DNA of 64,000 nucleotides, from positions 434,001 through 498,000 of the forward strand of contig NC_072818.1 in assembly GCF_003013715.1 (NCBI RefSeq), read 5' to 3'. Each line of letters opens with the position of its first letter. Position 1 is the first letter of the stretch. Shown one piece after another: positions 18,045 through 29,199 of the stretch. The notes beneath the pieces are model-generated. The model was given only the letters and a program-made list of their open reading frames with translations, did not search any database and was not told where the DNA came from. The DNA comes from Candidozyma auris. Lineage: Eukaryota > Ascomycota > Pichiomycetes > Serinales > Metschnikowiaceae. The translations under genes were made by a program, and so were the position numbers.

Positions 18045-20303
18045 TTACTTCTGCTGTTTTCCGCCGTACAAGGCCTTCCACTCGTCTATTTTCTTTTCGT
18101 CGATTCTCTTGAACAAGTATTGGGCCTTGCCGATGTTGTGGCCTGGCTCCAACACAAGTTCGAACTTATCTGTGATCGACAATGGTGGGGCAGCCAAGGT
18201 CTCGGAAATCTGGTTTCTGGTTTCTGGCATGAATGGACTGATGACAGCAGAAACCAAGTAGATCAAGTTCAAGCCAACACCAACAACAGCATCGGCAACT
18301 TCGGGCGAATCGTTGAAGAGCGAGTTGTCCAACTTGTTCTCTTGCAAGAACTGGTTACCTCTGGAGGAAATAGACATGGCCAACTCTAAACCTCTTCTTA
18401 TGCTCACGGCTTCCATGGCCTCAATGTACTGAGCCAATAACGTGTTGACATCATCTTCAAAAGCCTTGTAGTTTGGAATGTTTCTTGGGTCGAACTCAGG
18501 AACAACACCGTTGTATTTGGCAATGGCAAACTTCACCAATCTGTTGACAAAATTACCCAAGTTGGCCAAAAGCTCAGAGTTGTTCTTAGTGACGAATTCC
18601 TTCCACGAGAAGTGAGAGTCCGAGCTTTCTGGACGAACAGACGCCAAGTAGTATCTCCATACGGACGGAGAAATTCCAGTGTCTTTGGCATTGTTACCAA
18701 AAACTCCGACACCACGAGACTTGGAGAATTTACCATCCTCGTATTGCAAGTATTCTGTGGTGTTCAAATGGTGCAACATGGTCCACTTCTCCTTGGTGCC
18801 GATTTCCGAAGATGGGAAAACAACCGTGTGAAAGGGAACGTTGTCTTTACCCATGAACTGGTACAATTGGACGTTTTCAGGGTTCTTCCACCATTTCTCC
18901 CAAGCTTTTGGTTCCGATTTGTCTTTGAAGTAGTTGGCAGTGATAGAAACGTATCCGATACATGCATCAAACCACACGTACAAAACCTTGTTTTCGTAAT
19001 TCTCTAAAGGCACAGGTGTTCCCCAGAATAAGTCACGGGTGATACATCTAGGCTCCAAACCCTGCTTCAACCAGGAGTTGGTGATGGTCTTAGAATTCTT
19101 GGACCAGGAGCCCTTTTCAGAGGCTTCCTCCACCCACTTTTTGAGTTCGGGTTCTAGCTCGTTTAGCTTCAAGTAAATATGTGTAGACTCCTTCACCACA
19201 GGAGTGGCATTATCAAGTTTACATCTGGGGTTGATCAACTCCAAGGGGTTCAACAAACCGCCACACTTGTCACACTGGTCGCCACGAGCATCCTCGTAAC
19301 CACACTTTGGACAGGTTCCCTCAACGAATCTGTCAGCCAAGAAAGCCTTGTGCACTGGACAGAACAACTGCTCCGTGGTTTGTTCCTCCAAGTAACCATT
19401 TTTGTGCAATTTCATGAATATGTCCTGAGCAATTTCGGTCTGTAATGGGGTAGTAGTACGGCCGAAATGGTCAAACTCTATGTCGAACCAGTCGTAAACC
19501 TCTTTATGCAATTTATGGTACTTGTCACAGAGCTGCTGGGGCGTAATCTTCTCCTCCAAAGCCTTCGTTTCCGTAGCAGTACCGTATTCGTCGGTACCGC
19601 AAATGAAAAGAGCGTTGTAGTTTCTGTTCTTCGCGTAACGGGCGTAGATGTCTGCGGAAAGCACCGAGCCGACAACGTTACCCAAGTGAGGAACGTTGTT
19701 CACGTAAGGCAACGCCGACGTGATCAAGATGTTTCTTTCATTTTCCTTAGGCTGGATGTTGTCGCCTTGCTCCTTCACCAAGTATCCTGTCTTGACACGA
19801 GTAGCGCCCGTGGCAGATGCAACGGTTCTCTCAGTCTTGGTAACAGTCTTAGCTTTGGCAATACCTTCAGCTACCTTGGGATTTTTGGAGAACTCAGCAG
19901 CCCACTTACCAATACTAGTTTCTTGAATATCCGTCAAGAAAGGGTACACAGCACCAAAGACGATTATATTAGCGCTCAGCTCTTTCGTATCCTGTGGCGT
20001 CTCTAACTTCTTCAACGCTTCCACAGCTAGTTCTTTCTTCCCAGATTTCAACGCCTGGTAAACGTCCGTCTCCTCAGTCAGGATATTAACACCATTGCTG
20101 AAATCTCCAGTGATATACTTAACTATAGCATTTGGCTCTACAAGCTCAAATGCAGACTTCACCTCTTTGAGCTGGAGAGATGAGTCATCTGACCTGGAGA
20201 TTTCGACGTTTGGAGTAGCAAGTGCCAACGCCACTGCAACTTTTACGTTGTTGGCCTGTGCAAGAAAGCCTTTGCCTTTGTCAGCAGCGACTACTAAGGA
20301 CAT
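18045..20303 (-). CDS. MES1: Cytosolic methionyl-tRNA synthetase
   Basis: 752 residues. It charges tRNA-Met, including the initiator. The N-terminal GST-like region (about 1-180) is the module that binds Arc1 in yeast. The class I core starts at NILITSALPYVNNVPHLGN, with the HIGH-type motif HLGN at 206-209; zinc-knob cysteines occur in CPVHKAF, CPKCG and CDKCGG; the KMSKS equivalent is KFSKSRG near 525. The anticodon-binding helical domain follows. Length matches S. cerevisiae Mes1 (751). It shares a 505-bp divergent promoter with HER2, so a cytosolic and a mitochondrial tRNA-charging enzyme are head to head, which may be coincidence. Confidence 0.98.
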   Translation of the reverse strand: MSLVVAADKGKGFLAQANNVKVAVALALATPNVEISRSDDSSLQLKEVKSAFELVEPNAIVKYITGDFSNGVNILTEETDVYQALKSGKKELAVEALKKLETPQDTKELSANIIVFGAVYPFLTDIQETSIGKWAAEFSKNPKVAEGIAKAKTVTKTERTVASATGATRVKTGYLVKEQGDNIQPKENERNILITSALPYVNNVPHLGNVVGSVLSADIYARYAKNRNYNALFICGTDEYGTATETKALEEKITPQQLCDKYHKLHKEVYDWFDIEFDHFGRTTTPLQTEIAQDIFMKLHKNGYLEEQTTEQLFCPVHKAFLADRFVEGTCPKCGYEDARGDQCDKCGGLLNPLELINPRCKLDNATPVVKESTHIYLKLNELEPELKKWVEEASEKGSWSKNSKTITNSWLKQGLEPRCITRDLFWGTPVPLENYENKVLYVWFDACIGYVSITANYFKDKSEPKAWEKWWKNPENVQLYQFMGKDNVPFHTVVFPSSEIGTKEKWTMLHHLNTTEYLQYEDGKFSKSRGVGVFGNNAKDTGISPSVWRYYLASVRPESSDSHFSWKEFVTKNNSELLANLGNFVNRLVKFAIAKYNGVVPEFDPRNIPNYKAFEDDVNTLLAQYIEAMEAVSIRRGLELAMSISSRGNQFLQENKLDNSLFNDSPEVADAVVGVGLNLIYLVSAVISPFMPETRNQISETLAAPPLSITDKFELVLEPGHNIGKAQYLFKRIDEKKIDEWKALYGGKQQK

Positions 20304-20808
20304 GGGGATTAATGTGTGGGGAGGTTTGGTTTATAATTTTTTGTGAAGATTTGAGACGATATACTGGTAGGGTAGACCCGTACACCAAAATTAGCCCAGG
20401 TTCCATAGCCGGTCCCTTTTCTACAATATATCATAAAAAATTTCAAAGACGAATGGTGTCGCTAAAAAGTAGAAAGATTTTGGAATAGGGCAATGTTGGT
20501 TTTGTAGATTTTCGCCTTCTACAAGGGTTTCAAATCTGTGGCTGCAAAAAAGAGATGAACTGCATGGGTCCAGGCTTCTGCATTCGGTATCCTCCGTACC
20601 CTCACCAAAATAAGTACAATAAGTGTGAATATGGAGAATCACGACTTTAAAATTTTGACGATTTAATAGTGGCTATATTTTTGTTCATTGGGGAGGGATT
20701 TGTAGAGCCAAGACAGACCCTTTCCTGCAGTCCCGGCATTTATCGAGCACTGAATTCCAGTATCGCAAATATCACCAAAAAGTAGAAACCTCGACACTCA
20801 CACGCAAA
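20304..20808. other. Divergent promoter region MES1/HER2
   Basis: 505 bp with a TTYGCARCCA element near the middle (20539-20548) and several AT-rich patches. No gene seen. Confidence 0.6.
20539..20548 (-). promoter_or_regulatory. TTYGCARCCA element (reverse, TGGCTGCAAA)
   Basis: It lies 236 bp from the MES1 ATG and 261 bp from the HER2 ATG, so it could serve either. Confidence 0.55.
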
Positions 20809-22164
20809 ATGCATCAATTGGGAAAAAGGGCACTTGCCACGTCTATAAGGGACCCGTATAACGCATTGATATCGGTTCGGGCAAACCCAAAACCCGGAAA
20901 GGGTCCTCTAGCACCTCTCACGTGGACCGCTAAGGATAACATCACCACCACAGAAGAACCTACCACATGTGCTTCCGCAATTCTAAAAAACTACTACAGT
21001 CCATTTGATGCTACAGTGGTGAGACTCTTGAATGAGGCAGGAGCAACTCTTTTGGGCAAGAACAACTTGGACGAATTCGGCATGGGGTCCTCAAATACCA
21101 ACTCTGCGTTTGGACCCGTGAAAAACCCGCTCTACGAGGAGTTTCGTGTTGCTGGTGGTTCTTCTGGCGGCTCTGCTGCTGCAGTATCCGGTGAGCTTTG
21201 TGATTTCTCTTTAGGCACAGACACAGGTGGTTCAGTTCGTCAGCCAGCAAGCTACTGTGGGATTCTTGGGTTCAAACCCACGTATGGAAGAGTCTCAAGG
21301 TGGGGAGTGGTAGCATACGCACAAGGGTTCGATACAGTGGGAATTCTAGCGAGAGACTTTGCAGTTTTGAGAAAAACATTTGATGTGATCGATAAGTACG
21401 ACGAGAAGGACGTAACTAGTATGCCTATATGGATACGAAAGAAATTTGGCGCTGCATTCCTCCCAGAGAAGCTAAAAATTGGTGTTCCGCATGAGTTCTT
21501 GGTTGGAGAGATGCTGGAAGAAACAAGAAGTGAGTATTTTGCCACACTTCGAAATTTGCAAGACTCTGGACACGCAATTATCCCTGTTTCTCTACCCAGC
21601 ATCAAAAAAGCTCTTCCAGCATACTACACTTTGGTTTCCGCCAGCGCAGCATCTACTCTTTCTCGCTTTGACGGCGTGAGGTATGGTGTTTCAATTAAGC
21701 CTGAGTATCCTGAGACGATCGTTTCCACTAATAGATCTAAGGGTCTTGGGATTGAAGTTCAGCGAAGAACCCTTTTGGGCAACTTTACGCTTTCTTCAGA
21801 ATCTGGTGATCATTTTGTGCAAGCAACTAAGATTAGACAGCTGCTTGTGGAGGAAATGAATGACGTTCTTACCTTCCCCAATCATCTTTTGAACACTCCA
21901 GAGAACCCAGATGGTGTCCATGTATTAGTGGCGCCCACTGCATTTGGGGAGGCTCCAACAATAGAAGATTATAAACTGGCATGCAAGTCGAGTCTTGTGA
22001 ATGGTTACATCAACGATATCATGACGATTCCTGCTTCTTTGGCAGGATGTCCATCTATTTCTGTGCCAATGAGAAATCGTCGCTACGGCCTTCAGGTGAT
22101 GTCGCAGTATGGCTACGACCACTTCCTCCTCAAAGCTGCTGAGCTTATAGAGGCACACAGGTAA
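20809..22164 (+). CDS. HER2: Mitochondrial glutamyl-tRNA(Gln) amidotransferase subunit A
   Basis: 451 residues. It is the amidase subunit of GatFAB, which converts Glu-tRNA(Gln) to Gln-tRNA(Gln) in mitochondria. The amidase-signature triad is visible: Lys in WTAKDNI (about 42), the cis-Ser region GGSSGGSAAA (about 116-125) and the nucleophile Ser in GTDTGGSVRQPAS (about 142). The N-terminus (MHQLGKRALATSIRDPY) is basic and could be a short targeting sequence. Length is like S. cerevisiae Her2 (464). The 3' end converges on FOL2 with 183 bp between stops. Confidence 0.96.
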   Translation: MHQLGKRALATSIRDPYNALISVRANPKPGKGPLAPLTWTAKDNITTTEEPTTCASAILKNYYSPFDATVVRLLNEAGATLLGKNNLDEFGMGSSNTNSAFGPVKNPLYEEFRVAGGSSGGSAAAVSGELCDFSLGTDTGGSVRQPASYCGILGFKPTYGRVSRWGVVAYAQGFDTVGILARDFAVLRKTFDVIDKYDEKDVTSMPIWIRKKFGAAFLPEKLKIGVPHEFLVGEMLEETRSEYFATLRNLQDSGHAIIPVSLPSIKKALPAYYTLVSASAASTLSRFDGVRYGVSIKPEYPETIVSTNRSKGLGIEVQRRTLLGNFTLSSESGDHFVQATKIRQLLVEEMNDVLTFPNHLLNTPENPDGVHVLVAPTAFGEAPTIEDYKLACKSSLVNGYINDIMTIPASLAGCPSISVPMRNRRYGLQVMSQYGYDHFLLKAAELIEAHR

Positions 22165-22347
22165 TATACTATGCCATTGTCTGTCTAAGGAATCATGCAT
22201 TTTGTATAAGAACTGAAGAGGTATGAGGTGAATCATAGCGTCATAAAACAAAGCTCATTGTTGAGAGGAGCTCTATGAGTGAAGCACCAAGATGGTGTAA
22301 ATGTCGTTTCTTTCAAGAAAAGGGGACATAGCCCTTCTGTGCAATGT

Positions 22348-23199
22348 CTATTTCCTACCCAAGAGCGTCAAGAACTCGTCTCTGGTTTTCTGTTGCACAC
22401 GGAAGCAACCCAACATGCAACTTGTTGTCGTTGAAGACCCCGTCTTCTGTACACCACGACTTACCATGCACATGTGGGTGGCCTCGATCACCACGGCAAC
22501 GCCTCTGGGCTTCAAGATCTCGCTCAATGCCATGGCAATTTGCTTTGTCAACCGTTCTTGGACTTGGAATCTCCGTGAGTACATCTCAGCGAGTCTTGCA
22601 AGTTTTGAAAGACCAACCACTCTTTTATTGGGAATGTACGCAATGTGAGCCTTGCCGAAAAAGGGCACTAAGTGGTGCTCACACAAGGAGAACACTTCGA
22701 TATCACGAACAATGACCATTTCGTCATGATCCTCTTCGAAAACAGCTTTCTTAATCACATCCCTGATATTGTCCTCGTACCCTTTGGTGAAGTAGAGCAT
22801 CGCTCTCGCATACCGTTCTGGAGTTTCCAAAAGCCCTTCTCGATCCACATCTTCACCCAACTCATGCAAAATCGACTTCACTGCGGTTGCTATACGCTGC
22901 TCACGCTGCTTGGCTTCTTCCTCCGTCTGGTCGATTCTCGATCTTGCTCCTCTGCTGGGCCAGGACAATCCATCGCTGTCGATGGGAGGATTCAAAGTGC
23001 AAGGCGACGCTGCTCTGGTTTGAAGAGGGGTGCCATACTCTCGCGCGATGTAGTTTGTTTGGGAGAGCTTATGCTTTTTTGCTGCCGATTCGCCCAAAAC
23101 CGGTTTGGGGTGGCCGATGCCGTTAGCGTTAGCAACGGGTTGAGCGTCATTGGCGGCCAGAACAGAGTCAGGTTTCGCTGACTCGTTCTTATCAGACAT
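22348..23199 (-). CDS. FOL2: GTP cyclohydrolase I
   Basis: 283 residues. The enzyme turns GTP into dihydroneopterin triphosphate, the first step of folate and tetrahydrobiopterin synthesis. The conserved C-terminal catalytic domain (about 85-283) holds [14 protein letters not shown] with the zinc Cys and His residues, [23 protein letters not shown] and [14 protein letters not shown]. The first 80 residues are variable and polar, which is usual for fungi, and make the protein longer than the 243-residue S. cerevisiae enzyme. Confidence 0.97.
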   Translation of the reverse strand: MSDKNESAKPDSVLAANDAQPVANANGIGHPKPVLGESAAKKHKLSQTNYIAREYGTPLQTRAASPCTLNPPIDSDGLSWPSRGARSRIDQTEEEAKQREQRIATAVKSILHELGEDVDREGLLETPERYARAMLYFTKGYEDNIRDVIKKAVFEEDHDEMVIVRDIEVFSLCEHHLVPFFGKAHIAYIPNKRVVGLSKLARLAEMYSRRFQVQERLTKQIAMALSEILKPRGVAVVIEATHMCMVSRGVQKTGSSTTTSCMLGCFRVQQKTRDEFLTLLGRK

Positions 23200-23500
23200 G
23201 TGGATTGAAACCTTGAGATGCTTTTGACAATTGTATCAGCTCAATCAATGTCTAGGGACAAGATTCGCTTCAGGGGTCGTTTTGGAAAATTTTTTTGACG
23301 GATGGTATATTACTCACTATCCGCCAATATTGGTGATACCTAAGTCTGGTGCACGGGTGTACGGTTGCATGGTTGCAAATTACAACTAGATATGCTCCTA
23401 CAATCAATTCATGAATTTATATATTACTCAATTATGCTTAGTACGAAGGGTTCGTTTGACGAGTATGTTCGTGAATCATAGATCATAGGGAATTTTGGGT
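23200..23500. other. FOL2 upstream region and SSD1 3' flank
   Basis: 301 bp without a gene. It contains a TTYGCARCCA element at 23370, 171 bp before the FOL2 ATG, next to a GT-rich segment with repeated GCACGGGTGTACGG-like sequence. Confidence 0.55.
23370..23379 (-). promoter_or_regulatory. TTYGCARCCA element (reverse, TGGTTGCAAA)
   Basis: In the FOL2 upstream region, pointing away from FOL2's direction of transcription as defined by the TTYGCARCCA strand. Confidence 0.55.
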
Positions 23501-26500
23501 TTATTGGTTGGCGAACGGATTTAGTATCCGCACTGTCAAACATGGAAGCGCCATGCCAATTTCTGCCCTTAACAATACCGGCACAGTTTGCATTTCCCGG
23601 ATCTCTTGAATGTAAGAATTGTTCTCCACGCGAGTGATCACGCTCTGTAAATAAGGTGCAAGTCCGTCCTCGTCATAACGGGCTGCAATGTTTGTGTCAA
23701 GGAATGACCCGGAGCTTGGTCTGCTGGAGCCACCAAACAGGTTGAGTGAAGGTGAAGACGGCATTGACTTCCAGAGAGTTTGCTTGTCTTGTGGCGTCGT
23801 GACTTTGGGCATGTCGATGCTCAAAGCCTTGAGATTCTCGACAATTGAGTCGGGGACGATATTATTGTCTCTTTCCAGGGCATTCTTTCTCTGAATTTTG
23901 GCCGCCTCCAGCGCTGAGGTACGGTATTTGTTTTTGATGGAGTTTCTATAACTCAAAGATGATTTTTCATCAGGTGGAACGTACGTGGCAGCGTCCACGC
24001 CCTTTTCCCAGAACAACTCCAAGATGCGGTTAGCCTTATCGAACTCTGCCTTTACCAAGGGCAACTGGTCACCATGGACTCTCTTTTCGATACCGAACTC
24101 TGGGATGAAAACGTCAAAGGAGGATTCGTAAACTTGAAGAACAGTTCCCATTACCAACAACTGACCAGCATGCTCGCTCATTTCGTTGATAGTCTGGGAC
24201 AAAAGAAGGTGGATCGCCTGCTCTTGCGCATTGGCGGCACAATCCTTCTTGAAATTGCAGTAGTCAGATATTCCCTTCAAAGCATCCAAATCAGGAATCT
24301 TGTCGCGCTCAGCGGAGGCACTGATTGCTTGCTTCACTTGTCTGTGGACAATCAAGTCGGCGAATCTGCGCAAGGGAGATGTGAAATGAGTGTAAAGTGG
24401 CAAGTTCAAATAGTAATGCGAGTAGTTCTCTGGGTCCTGTTTCCCAGCAATATAGTACTTGGCCCGTGGTATACACTTGTAAAGTAAGGTTTCAATGCAC
24501 TGTCTCTTGAGAGGATCGTTGATCTTAAGGATAGATTGCTGCAAGCTGCTCGAAGTGGATGTATCGATCTTGAAACCTAAATTGTATGCCTTGCGGGAGA
24601 AGTTTTCGATCTTTTGCAAAGTAGGCAAAGCTTGACGACGCAAAAATGCCTCATCACCTAGTGTTGCATGAACCTTGGCTGCGACCGTGGCATTTACCTT
24701 ATGACCAATTTCCGAAACAATTCTCAAAGCAGAGCTGTATTCAAAAATGTTCAAGTGCAACCTGACTTTCTCATCGTCAAGCTGGTCCAAAAGAGTTAAT
24801 GAGGGGCTGATACCAAGATTTCTGTCGTTCAAACGCTGACGACGGAATTCCTTGGCGATGAGAGCAAATGTCTTGATGTAATCACACGTTGCCGAGGTGA
24901 TTTCATCATTGGGTTTTTTGTTGCTTAAAATAGCATCCACATCATCAAACGACACTGTCAGTTTTGGAACAACAACAGATTCACGAATGTGTACCTTCTC
25001 CACTTCGAAAGACGTAGTGTCAATCTCAAAAGTCACCGAAATGGCCAAGCTCTTCTCGTTATCTTTGAAGGAAATTAAATCATTAAACTCATTAGGGTAC
25101 AAGCGTAAAGCCTTTTGAGGCAAGAAAACAGACGAGGAGATCTTTTTAGCCTTTCTTTCCAATGGAGATCCGGGTTGCACAAAATGCGAAATGTCCACAG
25201 CATGGAATCCCAACTCAATGATAGTATCACTGAGACGCTTGACGTGCATGGCATTATCAACGAACAGCTTATTTTCAGTGAATGCAATGATGTAGTCGTT
25301 GAAAAACCCAGCTCTATCAGGATTACTCATTTCGGATTCCACACTTGGCAATGATGCAATTAAGGACTTAACAAGCCCATCGTCGCCATCCAATCCAGAG
25401 TAGTACTCGTCGGTGAAATTGTTGTCTCTGAGGATGGAGTCGATCTCCACCTGAGGATCGTCATATTTGCCCAATTTGCTCACCAAAGTACCAAATGGAT
25501 GCAACGAAGTGATTGGCCATCTCTTGATCAGAGCAATAAATACCTGATCAGCATACTTTTCGTGGTTCTCCACAAAGTCTTTGGGGGCTTGCTCAGTGGG
25601 GATGGCTATCAAAGGCACTCTCTTGTCAGTTGGCTTGAACCAGACAATCTTGGGAGCCTTAGGGGTTTGCACAGAGGGCTCCTTGCCGGTCTTCTTATCG
25701 ATAGCAGCCTGCGCAGCCTGAGCAGGCCTCAAGAGGCCAAGCGTACCGGCGAAAATTTGGCCAGGAATACGATCAACAACCGCCACAACATGGCCAGCAT
25801 ACAAAGGTTTCACTTCGTCGTTGATCTCTTCTTCTTCCACCAAAAGCAACGCCTGGCCTTCGACCTCGACGTCGTCATTCTTTTTCATGGTCGGTCTTTG
25901 CTTGAGAGAGCCTCTTCTGCCGAGACCCTCACCGTCCTTGTCGGTCTTGGACTCGTCATTGCCTGGCAGCGTGGAAGTGGCGTCGTTGTGGATATCGTCG
26001 CTTAACACCGAGGTGGCGTTGTTCTTCGTCAAGGTGTTGTCCTTTCTGCGCTTCTTCTCTTCTTTCTCCTTCTTGGACTCCCACACCTCATCAACAACTA
26101 GCAACTCCACCGCCACCAAATCGCCTTCCAAAGCACGATTTCTGTCCTTGGAGCCACAAATGAAGATGTCTGCGTCCAAAAGACCGTCGGTGGAGACGTA
26201 GGCATCGGATCTGTTTTTCTTGTTGACCCGCAAAATGCCCGTGACAAGTCTGCCCTCGTTGATCAATTCAGGTAACGACAGCTGAGGCAAGTAAGGAGCG
26301 AAAAGGGATTTCCTGCCGCCAGAGTTACCGCCGGAATTCGACCCGGAGTTCCCAGGCATGAACAGAGACAACGACGAGACGGAGCCACCGCCGTAGGAGC
26401 CGCCGCGGCCCTTGTGGCCCGGAACAAACAGAGAAGGAGGCTCCAAGGTGGACGAGGCATTGCGCTGGTGAGTGAAGGAGGCAGAGGGATTAGATGCTGC

Positions 26501-27372
26501 AGGCTGCTGCTGCGACCTCCAATTGGAGTTGATGCTAGAGTTGGTATCGAAATTCTTCGAGTTCAGTCTGAAGTGAGATGAGCGTCTCAGGTGGCCGCCG
26601 CCAGAGCCGCCTCGTTCAGGCGAAAGGTTCGAGTAGCCTGGCGCCGGAGGAAGCAATGGGTTGTTGTCGGCAGGAAACTTGAACAGAGGCAGCAGCAGCA
26701 GCAGTGGAGGCTGGCCGTAGGCAGCCGAGCGAGACCGCGCGTGGCCCCGATTGACAGGGCTCTCGTGGTTCGAAGAGATGGGCCCAGCAGCAGCCGCTGC
26801 TGCGTAGTTGGGGCTTGTCGTGCTGGGGAACCGGAATTGCGAGATTGGGTCCGGGCCCAACGGAGGCAGCAGGTGGTATGGCAGGTCGCCGCCACCGCCA
26901 GCACCAATGGATACATTGATTTGAGGAGCGCCCGCGGCGGGGGCACCCTGTGTATTCTGATAGTTCAGCTGCCGCTGGGAGGCAGCTGCCTTGATGGCCT
27001 CGTTGACGCCCAACGAATGGCGTCTGCTGTGGCCCTGCTGCGACAGGGTGGAGCCCGTTCGACGGTGGTTCAGCGAGGCATTGAACGACGGAGACCGCAG
27101 GTGGGGCAGGCCAAAGTCTGACTGGAGGTTCTGCTGGAAGTTGGGCTGGAGATTGCCTGGCGGGATCCCCTGCTGAAGAAGCTGTTTTGCTGCGACTGGA
27201 CCGCCTCCAACTGTCGTTGTAAATTGTACTGCTCCACCATCAACGACGTCCAGTCGGACGGAGAGCGGCGATGAGCAATGTAGAGGTTTTTAGCCTTTGC
27301 CAGGCCGGCCCTTGAAGGCGTGAGCCCCGGTGGCGACGACGGATGGTTCTGGGGAAGCTTGTCGTTGCTCAT
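23501..27372 (-). CDS. SSD1: Ssd1 RNA-binding protein, apparent 1-nt frameshift
   Basis: Two adjoining minus-strand frames make one gene. The 5' part (27372 down to about 27190) gives MSNDKLPQNH and NLYIAHRRSPSDWTSLMVEQ, the conserved Ssd1 N-terminus; the rest (frame to 23501) gives SPSFNAS..HRRTGS, GHSRRHSLGVNEA and the main body. They differ by one base, and the switch maps to a TTTT tract at 27185-27188 (AAAA on the coding strand), where one more A would restore about 1290 residues, near the family's usual 1250-1260. Ssd1 binds mRNAs of cell-wall proteins and is controlled by the kinase Cbk1 at HxRxxS sites, several of which are visible. Cold-shock-type folds and an inactive RNase II-like (RNB) domain fill the C-terminal two thirds. 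A CTG run in the disordered N-terminus would be poly-Ser in this organism. Confidence 0.95.
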
Positions 27373-29199
27373 GATAAAACGAGCCGAAGAACGAAGAAGG
27401 GAGGGATAGAAGAAGGGGTGAAAAAGGCAGGAAAAAACGCAGGGAAAAGATTGGACTTGAGGGAGGTGGAGACCTTAGATACTTTTGATGAAGTGGGAAA
27501 TGAATTGGTCTGGGTTAGGAACCTGCTGGGAATTGACTGCCTGAGGAAAGAAGGCGAAAGGAGAGTGAAGTGGTTTTTTTGTGGGTGAAAGCGAGGGACA
27601 GGTTTCTATAGGCAGGTGGCAGGGCCAAGGGCGCTTAGGCACCGAGTGCGACGCTTCTCTGGAGTGCGAACACTGGGCAGGGAGACTACGGAGCTTGCTG
27701 GGGGGAGGAGCAGAGGAGCAGAGCCATGCGTAAACAGAATATGCAAGAAGTTAGCAAAGAGATAGCACTGGGGCTATGGTCAATTGGGTACGGAGAGTTT
27801 AGTCATGTGAGGGTTTTTTTTCTTTTTGGAATTGAAAGGCTGTGTGGCGAGATCAATGAAGGTTGAGAAGGTTCGAGGTGGTGGTGGTGAAGCACGGGCC
27901 CTGTAGTGAGTGCTCGCGCCACTTGCGCAGGTCCAGTGGCAGGAAGTCAGAGGCAGGCAGCCAGAGGAGAAAAAGCCAAAAAGGAACGAGGGCGACGGCA
28001 AAGAATTTTCCACAGCTAGTCCATTGACATGGAAAGAGTGAATTGACGCCTGATGGACTTGAAGTGATTTGCGGTGTTTTGATTCCTTTGATGCATCTCG
28101 TCCGCCCAGGAGACTTTTTCATTTGGGCCAGCCTGTCTCGTAAATTGTGCGACCCAGAACAAATCAGCCCGGGCAGGTGACGTTCAACGGTATCTAGAAA
28201 AGTTCACAAGGACGGCCAGATGGGCAAGTATGGCGAACAAAACCAGACAGAAATAGAGAATCATCATCAACAGACTTCAGTTTGTCGGCGCTCATAAGTG
28301 CAGCAATTTTCGTCGACTTGTTACACTCGTTCGAAATGGCTGCAAAGTCGGCTATAAGTCGGGGCTGCGGGCACCCTATTGTCTCGACACATCACAACCC
28401 ACATTAGTCCCCCAAATCAAGCCATTGATCTCTAATGCGATGCTTAGTGCCACTAACACGGGCTTACCTCCCACAGGGAACGCGGGGAGTGAGCAATACA
28501 CTCTTGCTGGTGGTAGGCATCAAGTGGCATGCCCTCGCATATTAGTACACAAAAGGGTCTTCCCGAGACTTCTAGAGACACTCAATTCGAGGCAAAAGCT
28601 AGTGAATTGTGGTTCGTGTTTTTTTCGTTCCTCGAGATCAATTGACATGATTGGCTCTCGACAGTGGCCCTTGGCAATAGTTTTACAGCGCCATAGGCCA
28701 GACCTTGGTCTCAAAGTGGCTTGAGAGGACGCTCATCATGCACGGTATCACACATCGCTCCGTGAATGATGGCAAGTGAAAAATTTCCCTCATGCCTCGA
28801 TATCACATTTCTAAGTTCGGCAAAGCGGCCACTTGAACCCTCCACAGTAAGCGGTGGTACTTAGGAACAATGATTTTCATTGTGCTTATGAGATACTTCG
28901 CCAGGCGCCTCGCCTCCACGCGAGCAATCCCGTACCTTGAATTTTTCTCGAGGATTTTTTCCCCTCCATGAACACAATTCTTTTTCGCCGCCCCTTGATT
29001 CGTGCTTATTATTTTTTTTTGAATGCAAGATTCTTCAGGCTCTCAATGCGTAGAGTCGCCTTATAGACGCTATGCTTGTCGCAACCGCCGAAATTCCGTA
29101 CAGTTTGCGATAATATTCTGACGTCCACAATCTCATGCTCATCTAATTTAAGAGCCCTCTTCGCGTCCTTCATGCTAAATTTAGGTAAGGTCCTGTAGC
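27373..29199. other. Intergenic, SSD1 upstream region
   Basis: 1.8 kb with no convincing gene between SSD1 and POL31 (both minus). The frames at 27780-28122 and 28425-28724 lack protein character. It contains one TTYGCARCCA element (28338) and an uninterrupted T8 run near 29013-29020. Confidence 0.6.
28338..28347 (-). promoter_or_regulatory. TTYGCARCCA element (reverse, TGGCTGCAAA at about 28337-28346)
   Basis: AAATGGCTGCAAAG, with the AAAT flank seen at several other copies; nearly 1 kb upstream of SSD1. Confidence 0.5.

Noticed and set aside
27180..27195. Programmed ribosomal frameshift in SSD1
   Set aside because: No X-XXY-YYZ heptamer is present, SSD1 is read in one frame in other yeasts, and the A4 tract points to a missing base.
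28425..28724. 99-codon frame in the SSD1 upstream region
   Set aside because: No protein-like pattern, and the same DNA is open in several frames.
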